Shown here one piece after another: positions 34,862-46,039 of a DNA stretch of 64,000 bases. Both the position numbers and the translations under genes were made by a program. This DNA is from Triatoma infestans. Its lineage: Eukaryota; Arthropoda; Insecta; Hemiptera; Reduviidae. The notes under the pieces were generated by a model. That model saw only the letters and a list, made by a program, of their open reading frames with translations. It did no database searches and had not been told where the DNA came from. The first letter of the stretch is position 1; each line of letters opens with the position of its first letter. The stretch spans positions 1 to 64,000 of the forward strand of contig JAAEAF010003577.1 in assembly GCA_011037195.1 (NCBI GenBank), in the 5' to 3' direction.

Positions 34862-34874
34862 ACGCTTATTTTTA

Positions 34875-35061
34875 AACAGATGCATAAAACAAACTATTTG
34901 TCTGATCAAATTCACATTTGGTATTTACTTTTGCAACAAATGTGCCAACATAACAGTGTATCATAACATACATATGTATCATATGTTATTGTAGTGTATC
35001 ATAACAGTTGAGTGATAATTACTCTGTGCAAGTCTATATTATCACACTGTTTATTAAAAAA
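34875..35061. other. AT-rich segment left of the ribozyme-like motif
   Basis: Probably the rest of the mariner 5' flank followed by part of a Penelope-like insertion. TGTATCATAACA-type phrases repeat (about 34958-35004). Boundaries are not resolved. Confidence 0.35.
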
Positions 35062-35099
35062 CATCCTGACGATGGGCAAACGCCCGAAACCGGTAGATG
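35062..35099 (+). ncRNA. Hammerhead-ribozyme-like motif 1
   Basis: Stem I is CATC/GATG (35062-35065 with 35096-35099). The core CTGACGA at 35066-35072 fits CUGANGA. One extra T follows, then stem II GGGC-AAAC-GCCC (35074-35085), then GAAA (35086-35089). Next is the self-complementary ACCGGT (35089-35094), with A at 35095 in the cleavage position. A palindromic stem III suits pairing between two RNA copies, as described for hammerheads of Penelope-like elements. The extra base before stem II departs from the textbook core, so activity is unproven. Confidence 0.55.
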
Positions 35100-35148
35100 A
35101 CCACAAAAAGAAGCAGGCTGTCCCGGAAAATGTCTCTGATAAAATAAT

Positions 35149-35830
35149 TCTCCACACAACTTTCCCTTACTGCAATTAATAAAAAATTTAATTGACAAAA
35201 TTTCATTAAAATTGCAATGTTCACAAATAGAAGTTACAATATAATGGGACTTAGTAGGGCGCCCTCTGTTCCAACCAATGAAACAGATGTCCCCTCCCAA
35301 AACACCACTAAAATCAAATTTTTCAAAAGAAAAATGCTATAAAAATTAAAGTGAAAGGTTTATATGTGTGCAGTAAAGCTCCACAATAATTAAAAAAAAA
35401 CAAAAGTCTATTATTGTAAAGTGTCATTTCTGATTAACCTATTTGCTTCAAATTTGGGAATTCTTATCCTGTTTCTAAATTACTGTAATATTATATAGGT
35501 GGGAAAAAAAACAGACGTATATATATATATATATTCCACTGATGTGATAGTTTAGAGGAATGCTTCAGTAGAGGAGTCTAGAAAGTTTAAAGAAAATCGT
35601 TTGGAATCATTTCCCGAGAAACTAAACAAACAAACAAAAAATTAAAAAAAAATTTAATCAACTCGCTTTCAGGTTGATGGATTGTGACCAAAATGTTTTT
35701 CCTTCAGGTAGTAGTAACTGAATGGAAAATTCAACGGTGAAAATTCATTTTCAAAAATCTGACATGGTCGTAATACTTTGTTTTACTGGAAATAAAAGAA
35801 AGTAAGTAATAAGAAAATGACTTCCGGTGC
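35149..35830 (-). mobile_element. HINE-like repeat, partial copy
   Basis: The right terminus is degenerate (CACACAACTTTCCCTTACTGCA). The interior follows the minus-copy order with TTGACAAAATTTCATTAAAA, a C-rich tract, GAAAATCGTT and CTTCAAATTTGGGAATTCTT. The left end is not seen. Confidence 0.5.
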
Positions 35831-37566
35831 TTGAAGAATATATAGTAAAAAGCAACTCAAAGCTTATTTCTAAAATCTAACAATTATATTCTCTACTATG
35901 TTATGTAAGGTAAAAAAACAAAATATAATAAAAACAGAACAAAGGGACTAAATATATAGTTTGGAATTAATTCTGACCCATTCATTGTTCCCCTAATTTC
36001 CTCAAGTGTGATTCAATTTTTCAATAAACCATAGCTATTTTTATTATGCTCAAACTGACAACTAACGAAAAATTTAATTCAGTTTGGAATTTCTATTTTG
36101 GAAACAAAAAAAGTACGAAGTATAATATCAGATATTTCACTTAAGTAGACATCAACAAGTTCAGTTAATTTTTTAATTTTGAACATCTAGTTAAGTTTGT
36201 AGTAAAAAACTTAATTAAATGACAGAACTTTCACAAAAAAAAAAAAAAAAAAAAAACGAATTCAATGTGGTAACCATATCGTCACATTAATTAACGAGTT
36301 GGTAATAATATCATTGTCAGTTTGATAATGACTCCGACAGGATAACACTTTTATACTTATATGATTTGCGTTTTATGTTATACGTTTTTAATCAAACCAC
36401 TGGGTCTTGTTCTATAATACTGTATGTAATACGTCATTTTTAATGAATACCTTTCTAGTTAGATTTGTCACGGTGTACAAGAGTGTTTAGAGGGTACAGG
36501 GTATATATGAATGGGTAGGGTATGTAATATAGCTAATGTAATATCACATTCAGTGGTTGTGTGTTTTTGGAAAATGGCGTGTAATACAAAAAATGCAACA
36601 TTCATGCCAGTCTCGCAACATTTTGTAGCTGCAGAGTATATAATTAGGATGATGATTATTTAGGGTTTTTCCTTTTTCGAAATGCTTCTACTTTTTTGTA
36701 ACTTTCCTTTATTAAAGTCAGAGGAAGAATTCGTAACGAATTTTAGTTATAAGTCCTTACCGGAAATGCACTTTTTGAAGCTTTTTGAAAGTAATTTTAC
36801 TTTCTGTTACTGCTTGCTGTAAGAAGAAATATTGCTTTGTTCGAAATCAAGTTTTGGCAGGAAATGCATGTTTTGAAAACTTGTAAGTCTGAAGATGGTG
36901 AACTTTGTAGCTCACAATGAAAAATTTGGAGTGCTAATCGAACGTTTTGTATCCGGAAAAGTTCACAATACTATATGGCTTAGTTCATTCTTTTTTTTTG
37001 TTTGACAGATTGGAATACTTACTAAACTTGAATATCTGTTTGGATCCCCAAGGCTAGATTAGATAATATCTGTGATTAGAAGCATCTGCTTCATTTTGCT
37101 GATTCTGACCAACTTTGGATACGAATCAATCAACTGACCATTTTAAGATTCAATCAATTCAGGTGCGTGAAAGAAAAACTAACAAGTTAAAATCGACAGC
37201 TCTATACAAACTTGATAGCTATGAGTGAAGCATGTTACAATTGATAAAAATCATTATTAAACTTATCCCGGCACTAATCACCCATAATTTGGGACTTGTT
37301 TTCTGGAAAAAAAAATCATTTTTGAGAGTTCATGGAGGGGGGAGACGGTGAATTTGGACTTCCTTTGGCATGCCAATATTCACTCACTCACTCGTTTCCG
37401 AAGAAAGATGCTGCAAGGAACATAATAAATGCTTAAATAATTATAATTTGCATTTTATATTTTATCTATTTGAAATAATTTTTACTTATTATTCAATTTA
37501 TAAAATTAAATAATAAATATTATTTTTATGCATAATGCAATTAAGTTTTATTTTTATGGCTTACTT
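35831..37566. other. AT-rich non-coding stretch
   Basis: A poly-A run lies at about 36235-36256. HINE-like wording is weak near 36740-36900. No ORF with a motif is present. Confidence 0.4.
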
Positions 37567-37726
37567 TAAATAATCGTCATTGGACACACATTTTACAAAC
37601 ATTTTTTAAATACAATTTATATTAATTAAAGGTTACGTAATTGTATTATGCATGATTAGGGTTGTAGATTTATGAACCTGACTACAGCCTTTAGATTATA
37701 TATTTTTTTCTTTTGTAATTACATTA

Positions 37727-37768
37727 TTCCCGACGTTTCAGCACTATGCGTGCCATCATCATGGAAAG
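37727..37768 (-). ncRNA. Hammerhead-ribozyme-like motif 2 (left arm)
   Basis: On the minus strand: stem I CTTTCC / GGGAA, then ATGATGA where CUGAUGA is expected (first core C is A), and an extra T. Stem II is GCAC-GCATA-GTGC, followed by GAAA, the palindrome ACGT and a C at the cleavage position. The core substitution should abolish activity. Confidence 0.45.
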
Positions 37769-38190
37769 ATCAATATTTATAATTTGATGTTTTTTATTGT
37801 GTAATATCCAGCCTATGAGATATGTCCAAAAATTTTTTAATTTAGTTATTTTATTTATAATTTTTTATATATTACGCGTCTTTCTATAAATTAGTTGTGC
37901 GATTAAAATTTTTTCTCCTCAGAGTCTGGTTTTTGATAAATTTCTAATGATTTTCCAAGTTTGGCCACGTGGTTTCAATTTGGATTTTTAATGCCAAGTA
38001 TTTTTTTGTAGGTATCTTCTATTATTTAAATTTTGTTATTAAGGCTGTAACTATGGGAGTCCACTAGCTAGAGGCCATTGTGGTAGACTGTTCTATAAAT
38101 AAAATTTTGGACATATCTCATAGGCTGGATATTACACAATAAAAAGCTTCAAATTGCATTACAGATAACAATAAATTATAAATATTGATC

Positions 38191-38223
38191 TTCCCATGAT
38201 GATGGGTGCCGAAACGTCGGGAA
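38191..38223 (+). ncRNA. Hammerhead-ribozyme-like motif 3 (right arm)
   Basis: Stem I is TTCCC/GGGAA. The core is ATGATGA (same C-to-A change as the left arm), with a shortened stem II (GG-GT-CC-like), then GAAA, ACGT and C. It shares its core change with motif 2, as expected for arms of one element. Stem II is eroded. Confidence 0.4.
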
Positions 38224-38389
38224 TAATGTAATTACAAAAAAAAAAAAATATATAATCTAAAGGCTGTAGTCAGGTTCATAAATCTACAACCCTAATCATA
38301 CATAATTGTATTATGCAAAAAACGTTTAATTAATATAAATTGTATTTAAAAAATGTTTGTAAAATGTGTGTCCAATGACGATTATTTTT

Positions 38390-39318
38390 TATAAATAGAG
38401 TATTAAAAAAAACTTTTGAATTTTTAAATCTTTATTCTAATTTTAATATTCTATAAAGTTATTTAAAACAACAAAAAATAATAATAAATTACTCTTAGCA
38501 ACCAATAGGAATTTTAACCAGAATATTTCCTGTTTACAAATTATTCATTCGCTAAATTATTTATCACAATAAATATTTAAAATATCATTTGAAATTAATT
38601 CTTAATCACTTGTGAAACAAGAAATCAATATTAAATTTAAAGTTGTCTAGAAAATACTACGAATCATTGTCATTAAATAAATTCAGCCAGTGTTAACTTC
38701 TATAAGTAGAATTACAATAAAATGGATTATAATTATTGAAGTCATTTCCTGTTGACCAGAGAGTTTAAAATGAAAATGGAAGTATAAAGATGACACTTTA
38801 GTGACGAAACCGTTTCTATGAGGCACAAAATAAAATTCTGTTTATACTGAAGGAATGAATAAAAAAATTCTTACATGATTTGTTAAAAATTATAGTACCA
38901 TCCTAAAATATTAGAGGGGAAAACCTGAAAATGAAGGAAAATCCGGTAGCTGGTCAGAATTAATAAAAAAACAAAAACAAGTATGCTAAGACGGATAAAA
39001 TCCCAGATATTATCCAGAATTGTGAACTCAACTATACATCAATATTAAAAAAAAACGGCCTTTAAAATATATATTTGTGTATATATACAAAAGAAAAAAG
39101 AAAAATTAAAACAATTTATTTCAGAATAATGGATTGTATTCATCAAATGGATATTATAAAATTTAGTGTATTACATAAACTAATAATGCAAGTAAGCCAA
39201 TTTTGTAATTATGCAATTGTAACAAACTTTCTATTATTTTCATATTTATAATAATATAAATTAAGAGAAAAATCAGTAGTAAATAATAATTGAGATAATT
39301 TCAATAATTCACAAGAGA
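38390..39318. other. Very AT-rich non-coding stretch
   Basis: Only A/T-rich low-complexity DNA, with no ORF or repeat family recognised. Confidence 0.45.
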
Positions 39319-39319
39319 A

Positions 39320-39508
39320 GGGATTAGCTCAGTGGTAGCGTGCTGGACTAGCAACGCGAAGGTCGCGGGTTCGAGTCCCAGCATGCTGCACTTAGATTTT
39401 TTCTTTCTAAGAGCCTTTACAGTTCACTATCCAGGCCGGCATTACTCTGAGAAGGCTACGGGCGTCAATGACCACATATGTTGACGCGCCTTAAATTAAA
39501 AAAAAAAA
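39320..39508 (+). mobile_element. tRNA-derived SINE, full-length-looking copy
   Basis: The head has a perfect RNA polymerase III A box TAGCTCAGTGG (39325-39335) and B box GGTTCGAGTCC (39368-39378). The body is shared with copies at 34.7 and 42.4 kb (TTTTTTCTTTCTAAGAGCC; GGGCGTCAATGACCACATAT), followed by TTGACGCGCCTTAAATT and a poly-A tail. The anticodon arm does not pair well, so this is a SINE head and not a working tRNA. The loop resembles an Ala (AGC) tRNA. Confidence 0.8.
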
Positions 39509-39509
39509 G

Positions 39510-40560
39510 AATAAAAAGTAATAATTATAAAATATAAATACAAACACAAGTAAGTAGGAAATAAAGGCAAAAAATTTAAATATAATATGAAATGTACAAT
39601 AGAATAGTTAATTTAGCGTGTTATTTCGCCTTTTCTTTTTTCTATTTTTTGGTTTAGTTTGTAGGAGTAACGTGTGCGATTTTTTTTTTGTTGTAAACAC
39701 TTTTCTTCTTATCAACACAATTTAATGAGATATTTATATTTTAATTTAGAACAATAATGAATGTTTTTTTTTTTTCAACTCCTCAACTCCTCCTTATTAT
39801 TTTACTCTTGTTTTGTACATGAAATATTAACTGATGTTGATACTTGCAGTAATTTCTGACACTAGGCTGTTGTGTTTTTTTGTTCGTACATTGTTATCTA
39901 ATTTTCCTATTCCTTGGTGTTTAGTAAATTAAACTATATGAACATATTTATTATGGCGTGTAGCACGATATTTAAAAAACAAAAGATAATGTGCTATATA
40001 TATATATAAATATAAAATATATTTTTTAAATAATATATTGTTTTTATAATTTTCATGTTTCTTGTTGTATTTATTAAACAAGTATTTATGTAATATATAT
40101 ATATAATATATTTATTTATGTATTTATAAATTCATATGTTTTACCAGCAATTCTAAGAAAAGAAAATTATTATTATTATTATTTTGTAATATTTTCTTAT
40201 ATCTGGAGATAACAGAAATAATTGTATACTATGCATGTGTTGTACTTTAATTTCTTTCTTTTTTTCTGTGAAAAATGACCGCTGATTATGTTATTTGAAA
40301 TTTTGTGTTTTCTACGGATTGGTGAACAAGAAGGAAGGTTTTTTTTTTTAGGGATGAATTAGAGACATGAATTTGGAGACGTTGTTTGTCTCTTAAACAA
40401 AATTTCCTTGATATTTTCCGATTAAATTAAATTTTCTGGCCAACAACAGGAGATTGGTAGTTTTTTTCATATAATATAAATATATATAATATCCAATAAA
40501 ATTTTTTATCACTTTATCCTAACATTTGCTTCGATAAAATTCGGAAATAAATATTAAATA
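39510..40560. other. Very AT-rich non-coding stretch
   Basis: T-runs, (AT)n and (ATT)n tracts (about 40166-40182). No coding signal. Confidence 0.45.
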
Positions 40561-40579
40561 TTACTTTATTTTGGTTGAT

Positions 40580-41330
40580 AAAATTGTTAGGATATAATTA
40601 AAATGTCAAAATTGAATTCCCACCGGAAATACATGTTTGATGGTTTCCTGTATATGAAAATGTTTTTTATCAAGTTTCGTAGGTTTTTTTTTTAAATAAC
40701 TTAAAAAAGATCTAACTCATAGGAAGTTCCAACTTTATAAACCTTGGGATCCACAATAATGTAATTGTCAAAATCCAGTCAATTGAATCTGCGTCTTCTT
40801 AAATGAAAAAGTTCATTTTCATTTTTACGTATGTTTTTCTCCAAAACTATTACAACAATTTTACTTTAAAGTTCAAACACTAACTATTCTCATAAAGCCA
40901 TATCACTTTTAATTATAAAATATTTTTTCTCAGCAAATTTATAATAATTTGCTGGAGAGCTGCAACGTTTTGCTTTTCCTCTGAAATACAAACCTTAGTG
41001 TTGAGATACAATTTATAATAATCAGGATAATTTATTTATTATACGAACCTCCTTTGAAAATTGGTTTACAATTTTTGCATTGATAGAATTGCAATTTTTG
41101 AAAAAAAAAATGGTTGCAAAAGAAGTTCGAAATATTCGAACAGTTTTCTCGAAAACTGCTTCATTGATTTTTATTTTAATTTAAATGCTAATGTGATGTA
41201 TAGAGCAACTAAACTATTGTTTAGTAAACAATCCAGCTATGAAGAAATTGTAGCTATGAATTATAATAATTGTAAAATAACTGAGGCATGAGAAAATCGT
41301 CGGAATGATTTCACATTTTTAGTTTATATT
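40580..41330 (+). mobile_element. HINE-like repeat, diverged copy
   Basis: ACCGGAAATACATGTTTGAT, TATCACTTTTAATTATAAAA and TTTTCTCGAAAACTGCTTCA occur in plus-copy order. The termini are not found. Confidence 0.4.
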
Positions 41331-41984
41331 AAAGCCAAGTTTATTCGGTCTTTTAACTTATTCGTGAGATTAACTAATATTTGCCACTATTAATTTCAAC
41401 AAAACCGGAAACAAAACATTTCCCCAATAGAAATGCTTGAAAATTTTTAGAAAATAAAAAACAAAACGTCTAGTTAATTCTAGATTGCTGTAACCAGAAA
41501 AGTAACTAAGAAAAATTTGGCAGCAATTGCATTTCAACATTGCTGTTGATTTTTTTTATTTAGAATAGAAAAACTATAGTTGTGAAAAATTCGAATATGA
41601 AGTGGATTGATTCTATAGTTGTTATTTTTGATTAAAAAATGCACTTTTCAAGTTGAGTGTCATGTGGATTTAGCATGTTATCAGTAACCACGAAAAACAC
41701 ATAGTCCAAATACAAAAGTACAAAAACAAGATTTACTAAATGACTAATGATGATGAAGTGTTATGTAAACAGATAAAAAACATTCACTTCCACGGTGAAA
41801 ATTTCAAACTACAGCAGATTATAATGTGTATTATCTGTCATAAACAACATAAACGTCATGTAACATGAATTATCACATTAACATCTTATCTTCCGCTTCA
41901 ACAAGCTGCAGGAACCATTTAAATTTCTCTATTCATTTATTATGACATATAATGATGAGAGAGGGGAAGTGGGGAAGGGTGGTT
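41331..41984. other. AT-rich non-coding stretch
   Basis: Nothing recognisable beyond scattered HINE-like words up to about 41480. Confidence 0.4.
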
Positions 41985-42500
41985 ACCGTACTGGACGCAC
42001 ATGCCGAGGAACCGAGTTCGAGTCCAGCTGTTGCTACTGTAATGGCAAGAGAGAGAACACAAGCCCGACCGAGAGAAAACAGACTCTCTCTCGTACTCTC
42101 TCACTTAAACAGGCTAGAGTGGGGAGAACCCGTATATAAACCAGTAAGAGATCTAGATATCAATCTATCAGATTCAACCACATACATCGCATTGTGTCAT
42201 ATCTCTACTCCCACCTTTTATTCTATAAAATCATTACAGTCCAGTGCAGTTTGTGTAAGCTTATAGCCATATTATAACAGTGTCTTCATATCTCGTTTAA
42301 TTAATCAATCCTAATTTCTCTCCTCATCAACTCCATTATACTACCCTTACATTTTTTCTTCCTAGGAGCCTCTTACAGCTCACTACCCGGTGACGGTCAG
42401 TGATGTCTGTAACGAGAGAACACTGCCCGAAGGCGGGCATGCACCGATAAGACTCCGGGCGCCCATATGATGTTGACCGCCTTAAATTAAAAAAAAAAAA
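41985..42500 (+). mobile_element. tRNA-derived SINE split by a solo LTR
   Basis: The head at 41985-42037 has a degenerate A box (GTGGTTACCGTACTGG) and B box AGTTCGAGTCC (42015-42025). After the LTR the body resumes at 42345 with CATTTTTTCTTCCTAGGAGC and ends TTGACCGCCTTAAATTAAA plus an A tail. The junction phrase matches the uninterrupted copy at 39.4 kb. The body contains an extra TAACGAGAGAACACTGCC segment, also present in the 34.7 kb copy. Confidence 0.8.
42038..42340 (+). mobile_element. Solo LTR, family LTR-A, inside a SINE
   Basis: It runs TGTAATGG...CCATTATA, 303 bp, flanked by the 4-bp duplication CTAC (42034-42037 and 42341-42344). It has GGCTAGAGTGGGGAGAACC, a TATATAAACC promoter-like box, and AGTCCAGTGCAGTTTGTGT. 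The 104-codon ORF across it is incidental. Confidence 0.8.
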
Positions 42501-43580
42501 AATGAGGAGAAGTAGTAGATATATTTGAAAATAATTTTTGAAATTTTCACAAAGTACAAAACAGTTTTTCAGTACATATATTACATATATTCAGTAGTTA
42601 TATATTTATATATTTTTTAAAATAAACTACATAAGGCTTTCACGTAGCGCTCCTGATGTATACTATATAACTATATATATTTTCATTCAAGGTGGTAATA
42701 GGAAATTTGTTGTATAGTTAGATAGGAGGATATGAAAGAGGAAGTGGGTAGCCTATACAGTGGCAGAGCACTAGTGGAATGGAATGGGATAGAAGCTCCT
42801 GTTGGAGGTTAGAAAGACACGGATGTTGGTAGTTTGTGGATGATAGAGATATACTATACACAGAGTGGAAGTAAAGCACATCGGTTGTGTTGTATATATA
42901 TATATATACATGTGTGAGTGTGCGTGTGTGTTAGTATGCGGTGGAGCTTGATCTCTCTGTGGAATACAGATGGAAAAGTCAGCAACAGGTGGTTGCCGAG
43001 ACTTAACCCACCTCTCTGCCGTCACCAGTTGGTGAACGGCCGTTGCTGCCACCTCCACAGTTAGCTGGCGGCGGGCGGATGCCACTACTATATATATATA
43101 CATTGTTAGCTGCCCTCCCCCCACTGTCCATATAGACGGGACATGCTTCACCCGATATTACTACCGCCACCAGCCACCCCACTGACGATTCAAACTCTTA
43201 CAACCTCTTTGCTCAACTCGCTTACTTGTTCTTGCTTGCACTGACTCTCTCTCTCGATACATATATATATATATATATACATTCACTACGTCACTCCTTC
43301 ATACTGTGTGCGACTTCCAACCAACCATCATATCTTCTCTGTCCATCTTTAGTCTTTCTGCTGTCTTATTTCACCTTAACTGAAAAAAAAAATAAATAAA
43401 TATTTTCTTTTTATGCTTCCTCTTTTGATATTTCTATATTTTCATTTTTTTTTTCTTATAACTAATTTAAAATTATTATCTAGGTGCCCAAATATTTTAT
43501 TTTTCGCTATAAACGCTTTTTATTAACAATTGATGGGACAGTTAGTGCTCGAAAAATGCTGAAACTACAATTTTTTTTTT
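42501..43580. other. Non-coding stretch with a GC-richer patch
   Basis: A patch at about 42960-43200 has balanced composition between (AT)n tracts (42895-42910, 43088-43100, 43257-43280). The 126-codon minus ORF there (43151-42771) crosses the AT tracts and shows no motif. Confidence 0.4.
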
Positions 43581-44043
43581 TATTTTCTCTTACTCCTAGT
43601 TAACGGAAGTATTACGACCATATAAAACTTTCGAAATTGATTTTTAACCGGAAATACATGTTTTGAGATTTTCTGAGTAAAAAAAAAAAATAATGGTTTA
43701 AGTATGTGTGAATTTTAAGAAAAATATTTCAAAAACAAATAACCTCAGGAAGCCCAAAACTTGGTATTCCTTTTTTAGAACTATCACCGTATTTGTTACA
43801 ATCATAAAATCAACCGGAAGTGGATAACATAAATATCTATCAATTTTATTTAATACATTTTCCCGGGGAAATTTGATATTTTAAATGGTTGAGGGAACAG
43901 TAAAATATTAGAACCATTGGTAGAATTTCAAATTTGAAGAAAACCGGGTAATTGGAAGGGTGACATTGCAGAATAGTTTTTTGAGTGTTTTCGACTTTTC
44001 TAGAAAAACCACTATAATTATTTCTATTAAATTGGGCATGCTA

Positions 44044-44759
44044 TTATTATTATTATCATCAAGGGGAGAGTGGGCTAAACCCTAGATGGGCCATATAGCT
44101 GCCTCAAAAGAATAACAACTACCGTGTCTGAAACAAAAGTCCGAACATATCATTTTATAGGTTTTAATGTAACCTTAAAATGATATAGTCCAAGCTGTTC
44201 CACAGACATCCCTGTTCCGACCAAAGGTTCGGAACTTAACTTTCTCACAGCCCAAACAATCCATCATGAGATGTATGCGTGTTTCCTTCACCTCGCAAAC
44301 CCTAGAAAAGGGGTCCAGCATGAGCCCCATTTTATAGAGATGTCTCCTTAAGCCGCAACGCCCAGTGAGGCAACCAACCAAATGCCAGAGGGAGGTCCAC
44401 GAAAGACACAGCACCCCTCACTAAAAGCCCCGGGCGGACTCCCAATGAGCATTTCAGACTGCCGGCAACCCACTGTGCTCGTCTATACAGATGAGCCTGT
44501 AAATCTCTCCATGACTGGAAGCTTGACAGACATGTGCCAAAAGATATATCCATAGCAGGCTCGCGAGAGAGAGAGAGAGAGAGGTGCCTAATTTGGCAAA
44601 TCTATCCACTTTCTCATTTCGAAAAATTACCATTTGACCTGTTACCCAGACTAGAGGTACAACTTTTTAGAACACTCCAGTATACCAACCAGGAAGTGAA
44701 GATACATGAACTCAGCGCTTTCAACGCAGAAGTGCACTACTAAACATTCTGATCGCTAG
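44044..44759 (-). mobile_element. Older LINE RNase H copy 3
   Basis: Bounded by TTAAATTGGGCATGCTA (44027-44043) and TTAAATTTGGCACGCTA (44760-44776), a 17-bp target duplication with two mismatches. Minus-strand ORFs 44553-44332 and 44414-44175 give the region after RNase H, including HLVGCLTGRCGLRRHLYKMG and the Cys/His end. It is diverged from copies 1 and 2 and truncated closer to its 3' end, with an (ATT)n tail at the left. Confidence 0.75.
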
Positions 44760-44808
44760 TTAAATTTGGCACGCTAACTCCACAGATATAAATCTATCCC
44801 TTTTATTT

Positions 44809-45819
44809 ACCCTTTAGAGAAGATTGGTCAAGATTGGGTCCGTCTGGCATGATACCTGATAATTACTTCCGGTGATACACGAACGGTTCCAGAATGGATG
44901 GTAGGTCCGGAGCTGCGGTCTATTTTGAGACCGGAGATCTTTTGGCAGTATCTCTTGGTGAATGGACCACGATCTTCCAGACTGAGGTTTATGCTATTCC
45001 TTGTTGAGTTTTGGATGAGAGGGTATGTAACACTAACTTAAAAGGTGTTTGTATCTGCTCGGACAGCCAGGCTGCGATGAAGGCGCTGAGTTCATGTGTC
45101 TTCACTTCCAGGTTGGTGTTAGAATATTCTAAAAGACTGGAAGAGCTTTCTTCTCTGAAGGATGTGCTTCTAGTATGGGTGCCAGGTCACATGGGAATTT
45201 TTGGAAATGAGCAGGTGGATAGGTTTACCAAATTAGGCGCCTCTCTTCCCGAGCCTGCTGTTGGCGTGTCTTCTGGCACATGTCTGTCAGGCTTCCAGAC
45301 ATGGACAGCTTCACAGCATTCATCCTTATGGATGAGCTCAGTTGGTTTTCGGCAGTCCAAAATGCTCATCGGGGGTCCGGACAAGGCCATTAGTGAGACG
45401 TTGCTGTGTTTTTCACGGAGCACTCTCAGGCATCTGGTTGGATCTCTTATTGGACATTGTGGTTTAAGGAGACATCTCTACATAATAGGGCTCATGCCGG
45501 ATCCATTTTGTAGAGTCTGTGAGACAGAGGAGGAAACACCCATCCATCTTATGACTGATTGCTTGGGTTGTGAGGAAATTAGGTTTAGGATATTTAGTCG
45601 GAATAGGATGTCTGTGGAAGAGCGTAGGCTATTTCCGCTGAAGGTTATTGTCCGATTTATTCAGACTGCGGTGAATCTTAGATGGATTAGATCCGGTCTG
45701 GATTTTTGTTATCGACACGGTTTGTTGTTGTTTTTCTTGTGGTAGCTATGTGGGCCCAGTGAGGTTTTGGATAGCGTAGGGTTTCCCTCCCCACAGACAA
45801 ATAATAATAATAATAATAA
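44809..45819 (+). mobile_element. 5'-truncated LINE with RNase H, copy 2
   Basis: Flanked by ATCCCTTTTATTT (44796-44808) and ATCCCTTTGATTT (45820-45832). It is the inverted near-copy of 21223-22247, and its 5' end falls within about five bases of that copy's. It ends in an (ATA)n tail. The first RNase H Asp is Asn (YTNGS) and two stops interrupt the start of the domain. Confidence 0.8.
45011..45745 (+). CDS. LINE ORF2 C-terminus (partial RNase H plus Cys/His motif)
   Basis: This 244-codon ORF is open from inside RNase H to the natural C terminus. It includes CSDSQAAMKAL (third acidic residue), VWVPGHMGIFGNEQVD (His and fourth acidic residue), then HLVGSLIGHCGLRRHLY, then GLMPDPFCRVCETEEETPIH and LMTDC. 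It lacks the first two acidic residues, which lie upstream beyond a stop, so it cannot be a working nuclease. Compared with copy 1 it has kept the C-terminal frame intact. The Met start is a convenience only, since the true ORF2 start is missing. Confidence 0.8.
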   Translation: MDERVCNTNLKGVCICSDSQAAMKALSSCVFTSRLVLEYSKRLEELSSLKDVLLVWVPGHMGIFGNEQVDRFTKLGASLPEPAVGVSSGTCLSGFQTWTASQHSSLWMSSVGFRQSKMLIGGPDKAISETLLCFSRSTLRHLVGSLIGHCGLRRHLYIIGLMPDPFCRVCETEEETPIHLMTDCLGCEEIRFRIFSRNRMSVEERRLFPLKVIVRFIQTAVNLRWIRSGLDFCYRHGLLLFFLW

Positions 45820-46039
45820 ATCCCTTTGATTTTTTGAAAATATGATTTTAGGTAATTCTGTGGAACTTATGTAGCATATGGAATTACAACATATGGTTGG
45901 TTCATGTTATTGGTGGTGGTCTCTTCCGGACTGCAGTGTAATCTACTACCTTCCCTCCCTCTATATTTACATTGACAAACGAATAAAATTTGAGTTTAAA
46001 TTTGAGTGTTTTTTTATTTATTATGACAGAAGATTTTAT

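Larger units (their letters stand above)
37568..38388. mobile_element. Large foldback with hammerhead-like motifs in both arms (Penelope-like?)
   Basis: The arm 37568-37845 is the inverted copy of 38103-38388, with one extra segment of about 30 bases in the right arm. About 255 bp of spacer lies between. Both arms include TCATTGGACACACATTTTAC at the outer end and the phrase CCAGCCTATGAGATATGTCC near the inner end. A hammerhead-like motif lies in each arm, pointing outward. Inverted terminal copies with hammerheads are known for Penelope-like elements. No reverse transcriptase or GIY-YIG frame is present. Confidence 0.6.

Noticed and set aside
39320..39391. tRNA gene
   Set aside because: The A and B boxes are perfect, but the anticodon stem does not pair and the SINE body and A tail follow directly. 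The same body occurs in three other places.
42771..43151. 126-codon minus ORF
   Set aside because: It crosses two (AT)n tracts giving repeated Tyr-Ile, and has no motif. Length is explained by microsatellites lacking stops.
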